The notes under the pieces: generated by a model
Seen by the model: only the letters and a program-made list of their open reading frames with translations
Told to the model about the DNA's origin: nothing
Databases searched by the model: none
Shown: positions 18,063-26,621 of the stretch, one piece after another
How the letters are laid out: the number at the start of each line of letters is the position of its first letter
Position numbering within the stretch: the first letter of the stretch is position 1
NCBI GenBank assembly: GCA_964606665.1
Contig: CAZSHS010000017.1
Location: 1 to 64,000 of the forward strand
Direction of reading: 5' to 3'
Length of the DNA: 64,000 nt
From: Aved-18 sp964606665
GTDB taxonomy: Bacteria; Cyanobacteriota; Vampirovibrionia; Obscuribacterales; Obscuribacteraceae
Program-made: the position numbers and the translations under genes

Positions 18063-19466
18063 GTGGAGAAGTCGCAAAATCGCAATATAACTGTCTTTGG
18101 ACTAGGTAGGAGCGGACTGGCTTCTATCAGATATCTGAAGCGTCTAGGTTTTGATATATTCGTTTCTGATTCTGCACCCAAAGAAAAGGTCTCTGACTCT
18201 GTTCACGCCGAGCTTAAAAAACTCTCAGTTGAATGCGAATTTGGTGGTCACACAGACCAGAGTTTAGCTAAAGCTCAATCATGCATCGTAAGTCCTGGAA
18301 TGGCGCCCAATTTGCCCATTATCGAAAAGGCGCGCGAGCGGGGAATTGAAGTAATTAGCGATATCGAGTTTGCTGGTCGTAGGGCTGAGATGGCAAAATT
18401 GCCTATTGTTGCCGTCACCGGCACTAATGGCAAATCTACTACCACTGCTTTAATTAGCCACATATTGCAAGAAGCTGGATTCAACGCTCCTTACTGCGGC
18501 AATATCGGTGTGCCAATTTTAGAAGTATTGACCCAGACCGAGGAAGGTAAGAAGGTCGACTTTTTAGTGGCTGAGGTGAGTTCGTACCAACTTGAATATT
18601 GCACCGACTTTGCGCCCAAGATAGGGGTCTGGCTCAATTTGACTCCAGATCATTTGGATTGGCACCAGGGGCTTGAGCCATACATAAAAGCCAAACAGAA
18701 GCTTTTTTACAAACAAGGCATGTCTTCATTTGCTGTTTTGAATTTCGACGACCCCATAGTAATCGGCACCACCACTATGGCTGAGATTTATCCTTTTTCG
18801 CAGAAGTCAGAACTTGAAGGCTGCATTCAAGGTGCTTATGTTTCCGATCAGTTTATTTGTTTGCGTCGTAACATGCAGGTGCATGCATTATGTCGAGTGG
18901 ATCAACTAAAGATAAAAGGCGCCCATAATGTGGAAAATGCTCTGGCGGCTGCTTCCTGTGCACTGCTTTTGGGCGTCGATGCCAAAATTATAGCCAAAGC
19001 GCTTCAATCTTTTACAGCACTCGAACACCGACTGGAATTTATAGACACCATAGATGGTATCGAATTTTATAACGACTCCAAAGCCACAAATACAGAGTCC
19101 ACCATAAAAGCTCTGGAAGCTTTTGGCAATCAGAAAGTAATTTTAATTGCTGGTGGAAAAGACAAAGGTACGGCACTTGGCGATCTTGCCACCAGGGTAA
19201 GACAATGTACCAGCGCTGTAATTTTAATTGGTGAGGCGGCTGAGCGATTTAATCAAAACTTCAATTCAATGGGTGTGCAAAACATTCATCGAGTAGCCAC
19301 ACTTGACGCTGCAGTGAAACTGGCATTGGATCTCAAATCGGGACCCGTGCTGCTTTCGCCTGCTTGCGCCAGTTTCGATATGTTTAGAGACTATGAGGAG
19401 CGAGGACATGTCTTCAAAAATATTGTCCGTGCAAAACAGAAAGAGCTCGCGTCCCAAGCCAAATAA
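18063..19466 (+). CDS. murD: UDP-N-acetylmuramoyl-L-alanine--D-glutamate ligase
   Basis: A Mur ligase that adds D-Glu to UDP-MurNAc-L-Ala in the cytoplasm. The N-terminal Rossmann motif FGLGRSGLASIRYL, the ATP-binding VTGTNGKSTTTALI loop, the carbamylated-Lys region, and the C-terminal ligase motifs YNDSKATNTEST and GGKDKGTAL are all present. GTG 18063 is preferred because earlier in-frame starts lie inside a terminator hairpin; this gives about 467 residues. The gene opens a murD-ftsW-murG cluster and its end overlaps ftsW. Confidence 0.94.
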   Translation: MEKSQNRNITVFGLGRSGLASIRYLKRLGFDIFVSDSAPKEKVSDSVHAELKKLSVECEFGGHTDQSLAKAQSCIVSPGMAPNLPIIEKARERGIEVISDIEFAGRRAEMAKLPIVAVTGTNGKSTTTALISHILQEAGFNAPYCGNIGVPILEVLTQTEEGKKVDFLVAEVSSYQLEYCTDFAPKIGVWLNLTPDHLDWHQGLEPYIKAKQKLFYKQGMSSFAVLNFDDPIVIGTTTMAEIYPFSQKSELEGCIQGAYVSDQFICLRRNMQVHALCRVDQLKIKGAHNVENALAAASCALLLGVDAKIIAKALQSFTALEHRLEFIDTIDGIEFYNDSKATNTESTIKALEAFGNQKVILIAGGKDKGTALGDLATRVRQCTSAVILIGEAAERFNQNFNSMGVQNIHRVATLDAAVKLALDLKSGPVLLSPACASFDMFRDYEERGHVFKNIVRAKQKELASQAK

Positions 19467-20667
19467 CGGTCTTGGGTCAACGAGAAGAAAATCAGACGAT
19501 ATGAATGACGCAAGCGACCTTGCCGATATCTATTCTTCTGTTTTTCGCGGACTGCCAAATAAACATCTCATAGTAGTTGTCACTGCCTTGTGTGGATTTG
19601 GTCTGATGGCTGTTTTCAGCGCATCGGCACCGATGGCTTTGCATCAATATCACGATGCTACTCAGTATTTGAGAAAACAAACTATCGCATGTCTGCTTGG
19701 TTTTGTAGTGATGTTTGTAGTGAGCAAATATGACTATCGCAAGCTCAAGAAATTCGGTTGGCCTCTCTCCATTGTAGCTGTGATTATGTTGGCACTAACC
19801 ATGGTGCCCGGTCTTTCCACCACTTCGCACGGATCCAGCCGCTGGCTCAATTTTGGACCTTTTCAGTTTCAGCCATCCGAACTTGCCAAAATAAGTTCAA
19901 TCTTGCTCTTGTCGGCTGGATTATCCAGACATTTTTGGTGGCATAGACAAGTACTCTTTCGTATCGCTATAACCATCGGAATGGCCGCTATCGTAGTAAA
20001 ACAGCCTGATTTGGGTAGTGCCATGTCCATACTTTCGGGACTGATTGCTCTACTTTATATAAGCGGCACCAACTCGATGTTGATGTTTGGCGCTCTTGGT
20101 GGCGGGGCTTTGCTTATCTGGCACAAGATTCAAAATACGCCCTATCAGATGAAGCGCATTATGAGCTGGATTGATCCTTATCAATTTCCGCAACAAGACG
20201 GATGGAACATCATTCAAGCGCAGTTAGCCATAGGATCTGGCGGTTGGACTGGGCTTGGTTTTGGTCAATCATTGCAGAAATTACACTACCTACCAGTACA
20301 ACACGCCGACTTTATTTTTGCTGTAGTGGCTGAAGAGCTAGGACTGCTTGGTTGCTTGATTCTGATTGGACTCTTTGTTGCATTTGGATATTACGGATTC
20401 AAAATTGCAAGCGAAGCAACGAGTCTATTTGGCAGATTGCTTGCAATCGGTATCACAAGCTCGCTTTGCGTTCAAGCCGTTATAAATATAATGGTTGCTA
20501 CTGCCATTATTCCTGTAACTGGTATCACCCTTCCATTTATTAGTTATGGTGGAAGCTCGATAGTAATTACGCTTGCGATGGTTGGTATCTTGCTTTCTAT
20601 ATCGCGCGATTATGACCCGAACAAGAAAGAGCCCACTCCAGCTCAAGCAGCCGAATTTAGCAATTAA
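19408..20667 (+). CDS. ftsW: FtsW/RodA/SpoVE family lipid II polymerase
   Basis: A SEDS-family membrane glycosyltransferase of about 419 residues that polymerises lipid II at the division site. Multiple transmembrane helices start at about residue 50. The family signatures GPFQFQPSELAKI, ARIMSWIDPYQ-like (KRIMSWIDPYQFP), HADFIFAVVAEELGLLG and PFISYGGSS are present. ATG 19408 is supported by GAGGAG 6 bases upstream and overlaps murD by 59 bases; ATG 19501 is another candidate. Its place between murD and murG favours the FtsW division role over RodA. Confidence 0.93.
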   Translation: MSSKILSVQNRKSSRPKPNNGLGSTRRKSDDMNDASDLADIYSSVFRGLPNKHLIVVVTALCGFGLMAVFSASAPMALHQYHDATQYLRKQTIACLLGFVVMFVVSKYDYRKLKKFGWPLSIVAVIMLALTMVPGLSTTSHGSSRWLNFGPFQFQPSELAKISSILLLSAGLSRHFWWHRQVLFRIAITIGMAAIVVKQPDLGSAMSILSGLIALLYISGTNSMLMFGALGGGALLIWHKIQNTPYQMKRIMSWIDPYQFPQQDGWNIIQAQLAIGSGGWTGLGFGQSLQKLHYLPVQHADFIFAVVAEELGLLGCLILIGLFVAFGYYGFKIASEATSLFGRLLAIGITSSLCVQAVINIMVATAIIPVTGITLPFISYGGSSIVITLAMVGILLSISRDYDPNKKEPTPAQAAEFSN

Positions 20668-21800
20668 TGAAACATCGCATCGTTTTAACCGGCGGAGGTA
20701 CGGGGGGGCATATTTACCCGGCTTTATCGGTTCACGACGAACTTTTGCTTCAAACACAAGATATCGACCTTCTATATATCGGCGCCAAAGACCACATGGA
20801 AGAGCGACTTGCAGCCAAGCGTGGCATAAAATTTTACGGTCTTGATGTTTCTGGATTGCCTCGCAAAGCGAGTTTATCCCTTATCGTCTGGGTCGCGCAG
20901 ATGTCGCGCTCTATGTATGAGTGTCGCAAAATCTTCAAGGATTTTGCACCAACAGCGGTGCTTGGTACTGGCGGATACGCATCAGCTCCTGCTCTATTTG
21001 CTGCCAAGCAATTGAACATTCCTTTTGCAGTGCACGAGCCAGACGCTTATCCAGGGCTTGTGAACAAACTTTTTTCGCGCTGGGCGAACATAGTTTCGCT
21101 TGGTATGGAAGGGGCAAAATCTCGTCTGCCAGCCGTTTGCGGGCAGGTGATAGTAAATGGAAATCCAGTCGGTGCCAATTTCGTTAGTCCAATCTTGCAT
21201 GATGCTGCTTGCCAAAAACTGGAGATACGCTCTGATTTAAAAACTATAATTGTCACAGGCGGCTCACAGGGCGCGCGCGCGCTGAATGAAACTCTCATAA
21301 ATGCCCTGCCACAACTCTTAGATTCAGGCAAAATGCAGATTATTCATCAATGTGGCGAAAAGAATCTGGAAGAAGTAAAAAAGCGCGTTGATTCACGCTA
21401 TTTATCATCGGGTCAATATATTCCCAGAGCCTATTTTGAAGACCTGGCACTGGCTTACGTGGCTTCAGATCTAGCTGTGTGTAGAGCTGGAGCGATGACT
21501 TTAGCTGAGCTGTCCGCCCTGGGCAAACCGGCTGTGTTCATTCCCTATCCTCATGCAGCCCAGAATCATCAGTTTCATAACGCCAAATATTTCGAATCGA
21601 AAGGCGCTGCTCGTGTTATCAGGCAAGACGAACTCAGTACAGAGCGTTTTGTCTCTACCATTCTAGAATTGGTGCTGCCTGCAAAAGATAGTGAAACGCT
21701 TTCTAGTATGCAAAAAGCAATGGCTTCACTGGGCCGACCCGATGCCGCCAAATCGCTTGCAGCCCAGTTACTTGAACTAAGCCGTGACCAGGTTCGTTAG
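20667..21800 (+). CDS. murG: UDP-N-acetylglucosamine--N-acetylmuramyl-(pentapeptide) pyrophosphoryl-undecaprenol GlcNAc transferase
   Basis: A GT28 glycosyltransferase of 377 residues that converts lipid I to lipid II at the inner face of the membrane. The first signature GGGTGGHIYPALSV is at residues 9-22. The sugar-nucleotide motif appears as CRAGAMTLAELSALGKPAVFIPYPHAAQNHQ. Its ATG overlaps the ftsW stop by one base (TAATG), implying translational coupling. Length is normal. It converges with a small minus-strand gene, overlapping by 4 bases. Confidence 0.96.
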   Translation: MKHRIVLTGGGTGGHIYPALSVHDELLLQTQDIDLLYIGAKDHMEERLAAKRGIKFYGLDVSGLPRKASLSLIVWVAQMSRSMYECRKIFKDFAPTAVLGTGGYASAPALFAAKQLNIPFAVHEPDAYPGLVNKLFSRWANIVSLGMEGAKSRLPAVCGQVIVNGNPVGANFVSPILHDAACQKLEIRSDLKTIIVTGGSQGARALNETLINALPQLLDSGKMQIIHQCGEKNLEEVKKRVDSRYLSSGQYIPRAYFEDLALAYVASDLAVCRAGAMTLAELSALGKPAVFIPYPHAAQNHQFHNAKYFESKGAARVIRQDELSTERFVSTILELVLPAKDSETLSSMQKAMASLGRPDAAKSLAAQLLELSRDQVR

Positions 21801-22072
21801 GTCGTGACAGGAACTATCGAAGCCGGTACAACAGGAAGTGCTGATATTGCAGCCGCAGCAGCAGGTGCAATTGAACTTATAGGGGAGACCATATTTTGAG
21901 CGGGGGGTCTAAAATTGAAACGATTAGCTTTCTTTTCTAGCTTTTCCACCAAAGATTCAATTTCGCACACTAAACTAATTGTTTCAGTGTTATTGCCTTG
22001 ATTCTGAAAAGCGAATTCTTTTAATTCTGAAATAGCTGTTTGTAACGCGTTTTCTGTTTTCTGAGTCGACAT
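21797..22072 (-). CDS. Small hypothetical protein with helical N-terminus and Ala/Pro-rich tail
   Basis: A 91-residue product starting MSTQKTENALQTAISEL. The first 60 residues are helical and charged, possibly a short coiled coil; the C-terminus is Pro/Ala/Val rich (SSIAPAAAAAISALPVVP). No domain is recognised. GAGGG lies 9 bases before ATG 22072. It shares a 124-base intergenic region with the divergent gene at 22197 and overlaps the end of murG by 4 bases. The ribosome-binding site and composition favour a real gene, but the evidence is modest. Confidence 0.5.
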   Translation of the reverse strand: MSTQKTENALQTAISELKEFAFQNQGNNTETISLVCEIESLVEKLEKKANRFNFRPPAQNMVSPISSIAPAAAAAISALPVVPASIVPVTT

Positions 22073-22196
22073 ATAAAACAACCCTCGCGCTGAGCAGATA
22101 ATGACCCGAATTAAATAAAATCTGTATATCTTGGCAAAATACTAACATAGGAAGACAGGCGGTACAAAGTAATTAATCTTTATAGCGACATTTCTA

Positions 22197-22637
22197 ATGA
22201 CTGAAACCCTATTTATTTTTAGTGTTTGCGTGATGTTCTTGCTGGGGCTTGCTTTCCTTACCTGGTATTTGATTAATTCGCGTCCCAGAAAGATTGCTCG
22301 TCGCAAAGCGTTGCTTGAAGACAGTCTTGAGCGTTTAAAACTGATTAGTTATGAGCTTTTGAAAAATGTAGATGAATACGATCAGGTTAAAAAATTCGAG
22401 AATAGAGCTCTCGATTCTTCTTCTAGCTCACTGAAAAATATTTCTTCTGATTCAGCACTTTTATCTGAATCATTAGAGACTATTGAACATCTTTTGAAAA
22501 AGCGCAAACTTGACGATGCTAACCACATTTTAGCGGCAAGTGCCAAGCTGGCCGAAAAAATCCAATCTGACATGAACACAATTGCTCCAGATGGAATTGT
22601 GCTCAAAATCGAATCTAGAAAAAAAGAAAAACAATAA
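22197..22637 (+). CDS. Small single-pass membrane protein with coiled coil
   Basis: A 146-residue protein with one N-terminal transmembrane helix (FIFSVCVMFLLGLAFLTWYLI), a basic stop-transfer segment (RPRKIARRKA) and a cytoplasmic helical region rich in Leu, Ser and Glu, probably a coiled coil. No enzymatic motif is seen. It is monocistronic: divergent from the small 21797-22072 gene and closed by the palindromic terminator at 22662-22693. Confidence 0.6.
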   Translation: MTETLFIFSVCVMFLLGLAFLTWYLINSRPRKIARRKALLEDSLERLKLISYELLKNVDEYDQVKKFENRALDSSSSSLKNISSDSALLSESLETIEHLLKKRKLDDANHILAASAKLAEKIQSDMNTIAPDGIVLKIESRKKEKQ

Positions 22638-22661
22638 CCTGTCAGCTTTTATAGACCTTTT

Positions 22662-22693
22662 TGAAAAATAAACCGATATCGGTTCATTTTTCA
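22662..22693. terminator. 32-bp palindrome with one mismatch, bidirectional terminator (copy 3 of the repeat)
   Basis: The left arm 22662-22677 and right arm 22678-22693 are reverse complements except at one position. Around the AACCGATATCGGTT core are A5 and T5 tracts, so either strand gives a stem followed by a U run. It sits between the ends of two convergent genes (22637 and 22783), where a bidirectional terminator is expected. Confidence 0.75.
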
Positions 22694-22782
22694 GAAGTGG
22701 GGTTAGAGACAGGGGGCGCGGCGAAATTAAGTGTTATTGACAACTGCCAAGATAATAGAGCAAGGCTTGCCCGTTTGGTCAT

Positions 22783-23751
22783 TTAGACACAAGCTTGGGT
22801 CAATTTGATTTTATACATTTCGACAAAATCGGGATTTTCTTTAAACCAGGTGGAGAATTTTTTAAATCCTATTTCCATTTCGACAGACGGATACCAATCA
22901 AGTGTTTTTCGAATCTTTGTGATATCCGCTGCGGCGGAAACTTCATTCTTGCTTGTAAGCAATTTATTTTTAGCTTTCAAGCCAAACTCACTGATAGAAA
23001 TGTCCACTAACTCTTTAATTGAGATCTGAGTACCGGTCCCCACATTGTAGATGGGACAAGAATCGCGACCGCCTGACTTTTCTGCCACGTTCAAATAAGC
23101 ATCAATTACGTCGTCTATATAAACGTAATCTTGGGTATTTATTGATGCTGCCTCCACCATTGGTGGCAACGTGCCCTTTAGTCCGTACAAAATTAGATTT
23201 GGAATTAACTCTTGCGGAGACTGCCAGGGACCGTAAACAGAATATAGGCGCAAGGTAGGTAGATAGATTTTTTGTTTGAACGAAAGTCGCGCAGTCATTG
23301 TTTGAGCAGATTTTGTCAGGGCGTAATAATTTTGAGGGTCGACGCTTTGAGATTCTGGAGCAGATCCAAAAATGCTTCCATATTCGCTATAACAACCTGA
23401 ATTAACAAATGCATTCACTCCTATTTTAGATGCGCATTCCATCAGGTTGATACTGCCTAACAAATTAGTCTCTACCATTTCGCGCCAATCTGTTTGCCAG
23501 GGATAAGCGCCGTGACAAGCCAGGTGGAATATCCAGTCAGGCTTGATTTCATTAATGGTGATATAAAGCGACTCTATATCTTGAAGTTGAACAAAGCGTG
23601 TTCCAACATGACCCAGAACATCATTCAATCTCCAGGTCTGACAATTTGGTCTCAAAAAAAGATAAACATCATGACCAAGAGCTACTAATCGTCTGGTTAG
23701 ATTGGCACCGATGAAGCCACTTGCACCTGTAATAACAATTTTTTTTGGCAA
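22783..23751 (-). CDS. NAD-dependent epimerase/dehydratase (extended SDR)
   Basis: A 322-residue extended short-chain dehydrogenase. The NAD(P)-binding motif TGASGFIGANLTRRL is at residues 7-21. The catalytic pair is YYALTKS (YxxxK), with a Ser/Cys-rich NSGCYSEYG segment before it. Such enzymes modify nucleotide sugars; the substrate is unknown. The stop is next to the convergent terminator at 22662-22693, and the start follows the upstream ferredoxin-MBL gene by one base, so the two are likely co-transcribed. It could supply a sugar to the glycan locus 5 kb away. Confidence 0.82.
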   Translation of the reverse strand: MPKKIVITGASGFIGANLTRRLVALGHDVYLFLRPNCQTWRLNDVLGHVGTRFVQLQDIESLYITINEIKPDWIFHLACHGAYPWQTDWREMVETNLLGSINLMECASKIGVNAFVNSGCYSEYGSIFGSAPESQSVDPQNYYALTKSAQTMTARLSFKQKIYLPTLRLYSVYGPWQSPQELIPNLILYGLKGTLPPMVEAASINTQDYVYIDDVIDAYLNVAEKSGGRDSCPIYNVGTGTQISIKELVDISISEFGLKAKNKLLTSKNEVSAAADITKIRKTLDWYPSVEMEIGFKKFSTWFKENPDFVEMYKIKLTQACV

Positions 23752-23752
23752 A

Positions 23753-24787
23753 TCAGTTACCTTTCAAATTCAATTTTTGTCTGATTTCCCAGGCTTTATC
23801 TGTAGCAAAATTTGCATATTCTAATTGTCCTGTTTGTTTGGCCCATAGAGCAATTTGATCAAAAGAGTCTGCTCGCTCAATAGATGATGGATCAGAATTC
23901 TTTTCCTCGCGGCAATGCTTGAGACACTGCTCTAGAGCGTGTTTCGTTTCTGCGAAACTGCCTTTAAATCGCCGACCATGCGAGGGAAGCATGAATTCAA
24001 ACGGATATGCAAGCAAACGCTCGATAGATTTTGTTTGTTCATCCCAATCGCACCAGCAGTAATAAGGCGGCCACGCTTCGATATTTTCATTTGAATAAGT
24101 GCGTGAGGTGAACACATCACCCGAGAAAAGAAATTTTTGGCGATACAAAAGCATCGAATGCCCCATTGTGTGTCCGGGAGTGGGAATGATCGCAAATTGC
24201 GCATGGGGATTAAATGTTTCGATGCCATCAAAAACTATTTCAGCCTCTTTTTGCGCTTCAAGGTCAGCTCTATGAATTATTCGCTCTGCTTTGAAATGGC
24301 GAGCATACGCCTCTGCTTCAGCCACGTCATCTCTATGAGTAAGAAAAATATAGGCAAGACCGCCTTGAGACTCGATATATTTCACCAGTCGCGAACTGAA
24401 TTTGGGGCTGTCGACCATCCAATTGCCATCTTGATGTTTGACGAAATAGCTTTTGCCACCAAAAGAATCAGCCGAATTGAAGCCCAGATAATAAACATCG
24501 TCTTCTATGTGCTCGGGAAACCGCAAGAGAGTCTGGGCGATTCCTTGCTTGGCGCTCGCTCCAGTCGCTTTCGTTCCGATAGATCCCAGAGGGCAACAAA
24601 TCAGTGCACTTAAGACCTCGTCTAATTCGAGCGCATTTTCGGGCTGTTTTTTTATGACGTAATATTTGCCAGACTTGGCGAAATTAGATGGTGCCAGGTC
24701 GCGACAGTTGCCGCAAGAAATGCAACTGGTGTCAACGAAAAAGTCGCCGTCGACATTTCCTGGTGCAATTTTGTTTGGGTTGGCCAT
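23753..24787 (-). CDS. Ferredoxin-fused metallo-beta-lactamase-fold hydrolase
   Basis: A 344-residue protein starting MANPNKIAPGN. Residues 15-70 form a single-cluster ferredoxin domain with Cys22, Cys25, Cys28 and Cys65-Pro. An MBL-fold domain follows: the motif that is usually THxHxDH reads THRDDV here, then a PTPGHTMGH second motif and LFSGDVF third motif. The combination is known in cyanobacteria and plants, usually annotated as glyoxalase II-like. The substrate is unknown. An in-frame TTG at 24823 overlaps the stop of the upstream amidase as TTGA and could instead be the start, adding 12 residues. Confidence 0.78.
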   Translation of the reverse strand: MANPNKIAPGNVDGDFFVDTSCISCGNCRDLAPSNFAKSGKYYVIKKQPENALELDEVLSALICCPLGSIGTKATGASAKQGIAQTLLRFPEHIEDDVYYLGFNSADSFGGKSYFVKHQDGNWMVDSPKFSSRLVKYIESQGGLAYIFLTHRDDVAEAEAYARHFKAERIIHRADLEAQKEAEIVFDGIETFNPHAQFAIIPTPGHTMGHSMLLYRQKFLFSGDVFTSRTYSNENIEAWPPYYCWCDWDEQTKSIERLLAYPFEFMLPSHGRRFKGSFAETKHALEQCLKHCREEKNSDPSSIERADSFDQIALWAKQTGQLEYANFATDKAWEIRQKLNLKGN

Positions 24788-24819
24788 GGACAAAAATATA
24801 ACCGAGTTAAAGGTGCTCT

Positions 24820-25998
24820 TCAAGCCAAAATGTCTTTGTTTTCGATAAATCTTGCAAGAGCAAGCAGTTGCATGTCTGAGCCAGATGGACCGACGAGCGA
24901 AAAGGCAAATCTCGTATCTTGGTGTTTGTAAGGGAGGCTAATTTGAGGCAGTCCACAAAATGAGGCAAGGGAATTTAATAGAATATTGGCCTTGCGATTT
25001 TGCAAAAGCTCGTCTTCGTTTGCATTGACACTTGGAGGCTTGGAGCAGACGGTAGGAAGGAATAAAAAAGTGCCGTTCAGTTTTTCGTGAATTGACCTAA
25101 TTGATTCTGCTCGTCTCATTAATGCGTGCTGGTAGTCATTTTCACTAATATTGCGGCAGGATGAAAAGCGTTGTTTTATCGAGGCGCTCATATTTGGATT
25201 TGTTTGCTCGAACCAAGCTCCATGTGCTTTCCAAGCTTCAAATCCACGGGCATAATTAAACAATTCGCTGAAAGAATCTAGGTCGTTTTTGAGTTCTATT
25301 TTTTTGTTTAGGGCGAATCCGAACTCAGTAGAAAGATTTGATACGGCATTCCACTTTTCTAAAAAACTTTGGTGCAAACTTTGATCCAGAATAAAAAGAC
25401 TGTCTTCAACCAGGCTAATTTGTCGCATTTGAGGCACTTGCTGGTCTTGGCGTAAAAGAACAGAGCCAACTTGATCGAGTATTTTAAGTGACCTGGACAA
25501 GAAACCAATAGTATCAAATGTGGTGCCAAGTGGTATTGTTCCTTCAAGTGAAATGCGACCATGCGAAGGGCGCATGCCATAAATGCCGCAATAGGCCGAC
25601 GGCACTCGCACTGAGCCTGCAGTGTCAGTTCCTAGAGCGAAATCACAAAAGTTATTCGCTACTGCAGAAGCAGATCCACTTGAGGAACCTCCTGTAATAC
25701 AGCCTGGAAAATTAGGATTGTGTGCTACGGGAAAGTGCTTATTAAGACCATCAAGGCTGAATGCGAGTTCGTCGGTTAATGATTTTCCTAAGAGGTGCGC
25801 CCCTTCATTGAGTAGAGCTTGAATTGCTGGACAGTTATTTGTGGCCGGTTTGTGGGTTCTTTTCCAATCGGGATTTCCGCCACCAGTCACAAGCCCTTTG
25901 ATGTCGAGTAAGTCTTTAGCCACAAACGTTAAGTCTTTTAATTTGCCTTTGTGGCTAGTTTGAATATCTAAATGCTCGATGACGCCATTAAAATTCAA
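24820..25998 (-). CDS. Amidase-signature family hydrolase, AMI1-like
   Basis: A Ser-cisSer-Lys amidase of about 393 residues. The catalytic Lys is in TFVAKDLLD, the cis-Ser in GGSSSGSASAVA and the nucleophile Ser in GTDTAGSVRVPSAYCG. The run KGLVTGGGNPDW and CGIYGMRPSHGRISLEG closely recall plant AMI1/TOC64-type amidases, which hydrolyse indole-3-acetamide and other arylamides; the natural substrate here is unknown. The frame is open upstream into a Cys/Arg-rich stretch that merely mirrors a hexanucleotide repeat in the neighbouring gene, so TTG 25998, one base after that gene's stop, is chosen. Confidence 0.8.
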   Translation of the reverse strand: MNFNGVIEHLDIQTSHKGKLKDLTFVAKDLLDIKGLVTGGGNPDWKRTHKPATNNCPAIQALLNEGAHLLGKSLTDELAFSLDGLNKHFPVAHNPNFPGCITGGSSSGSASAVANNFCDFALGTDTAGSVRVPSAYCGIYGMRPSHGRISLEGTIPLGTTFDTIGFLSRSLKILDQVGSVLLRQDQQVPQMRQISLVEDSLFILDQSLHQSFLEKWNAVSNLSTEFGFALNKKIELKNDLDSFSELFNYARGFEAWKAHGAWFEQTNPNMSASIKQRFSSCRNISENDYQHALMRRAESIRSIHEKLNGTFLFLPTVCSKPPSVNANEDELLQNRKANILLNSLASFCGLPQISLPYKHQDTRFAFSLVGPSGSDMQLLALARFIENKDILA

Positions 25999-25999
25999 G

Positions 26000-26572
26000 T
26001 TATTGTGCCGGCTGATTCTGCATTTGCATCTGCATCTGCATTTGCATCGCTTCGGCTTCCTGTTTGGATTTGCTATTTTCGCGACCGAAGACTTGTTCGC
26101 TTTGTTCATCACCATTTGTGTCGGTTTCAGTGTTGAATTGAGGCTGATTTTGAGAGGGACCATTGCGTTTGCGCACTAGTTGAGTATCTTCGGGAAGCAT
26201 TTTCAACAGTGCGACAGTTGCCTCTAAATTGGCATCAGAGGTAAGTTTTTGTTCTTTGTATATGTTTTGAATTGTGCGCAAAGCAAATTTTTTCAACTTA
26301 ATTGATTTAATCAGTTCAGAGTTGGCAATAGCAAAAAGCTCTTTGGTTAGTGGCTGTATAAGCTCGTTAGGGACCTTAACCGCAGCTCGCTCAGCGCATG
26401 CTATGGCAATTTCTGCCCCTTTGTCGTCCTGATCGTTTGCAAAGTCAATTGAAGACAATAGATAAAAAGCGGCTGCCTGTGCGTATTTGCCTGTTTGTTC
26501 GAATGCCGCTGCAGTGTCATCAAAATATTGTTTATTTCCTGCTGTCTGGAAAAAGTATTTTTTCATGTTCAA
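26000..26572 (-). CDS. Hypothetical protein with Met-Gln repeat tail
   Basis: A 190-residue protein; the ATG at 26566 (MKKYFF) is an alternative start. The body (residues 10-130) is helical and resembles two degenerate TPR-like hairpins. The C-terminus becomes polar (QNQPQFNTETDTNGDEQ) and ends in MQMQMQMQMQNQPAQ, encoded by a tandem hexanucleotide. No function is recognised. It starts 73 bases from the scaffold gap and its stop abuts the amidase start, so it probably leads an operon with amidase, MBL hydrolase and epimerase. Confidence 0.55.
   Translation of the reverse strand: MNMKKYFFQTAGNKQYFDDTAAAFEQTGKYAQAAAFYLLSSIDFANDQDDKGAEIAIACAERAAVKVPNELIQPLTKELFAIANSELIKSIKLKKFALRTIQNIYKEQKLTSDANLEATVALLKMLPEDTQLVRKRNGPSQNQPQFNTETDTNGDEQSEQVFGRENSKSKQEAEAMQMQMQMQMQNQPAQ
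26021..26047. repeat. Hexanucleotide tandem repeat (CATYTG)n within a CDS
   Basis: Four consecutive CATTTG/CATCTG units followed by CAT encode the alternating Met-Gln tail on the minus strand. Because the unit is six bases, gain or loss of copies keeps the frame and only changes the tail length. Confidence 0.8.
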
Positions 26573-26621
26573 GCGAAAGAGACTAGCATTGTTTGCTGAC
26601 TTGTATTTTGCATCGACTAGA

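Noticed and set aside
24137..24613. Plus-strand ORF of 158 codons
   Set aside because: It is antisense to the ferredoxin-MBL gene, whose cysteine and metal motifs show which strand is coding.
26021..26047. CRISPR array or minisatellite
   Set aside because: The unit is only six bases without spacers, and it is in frame within a coding sequence.
25999..26163. N-terminal Cys/Arg-rich extension of the amidase (CKCRCRCKCR)
   Set aside because: It is an out-of-frame reading of the hexanucleotide repeat of the neighbouring gene and not a metal-binding domain.
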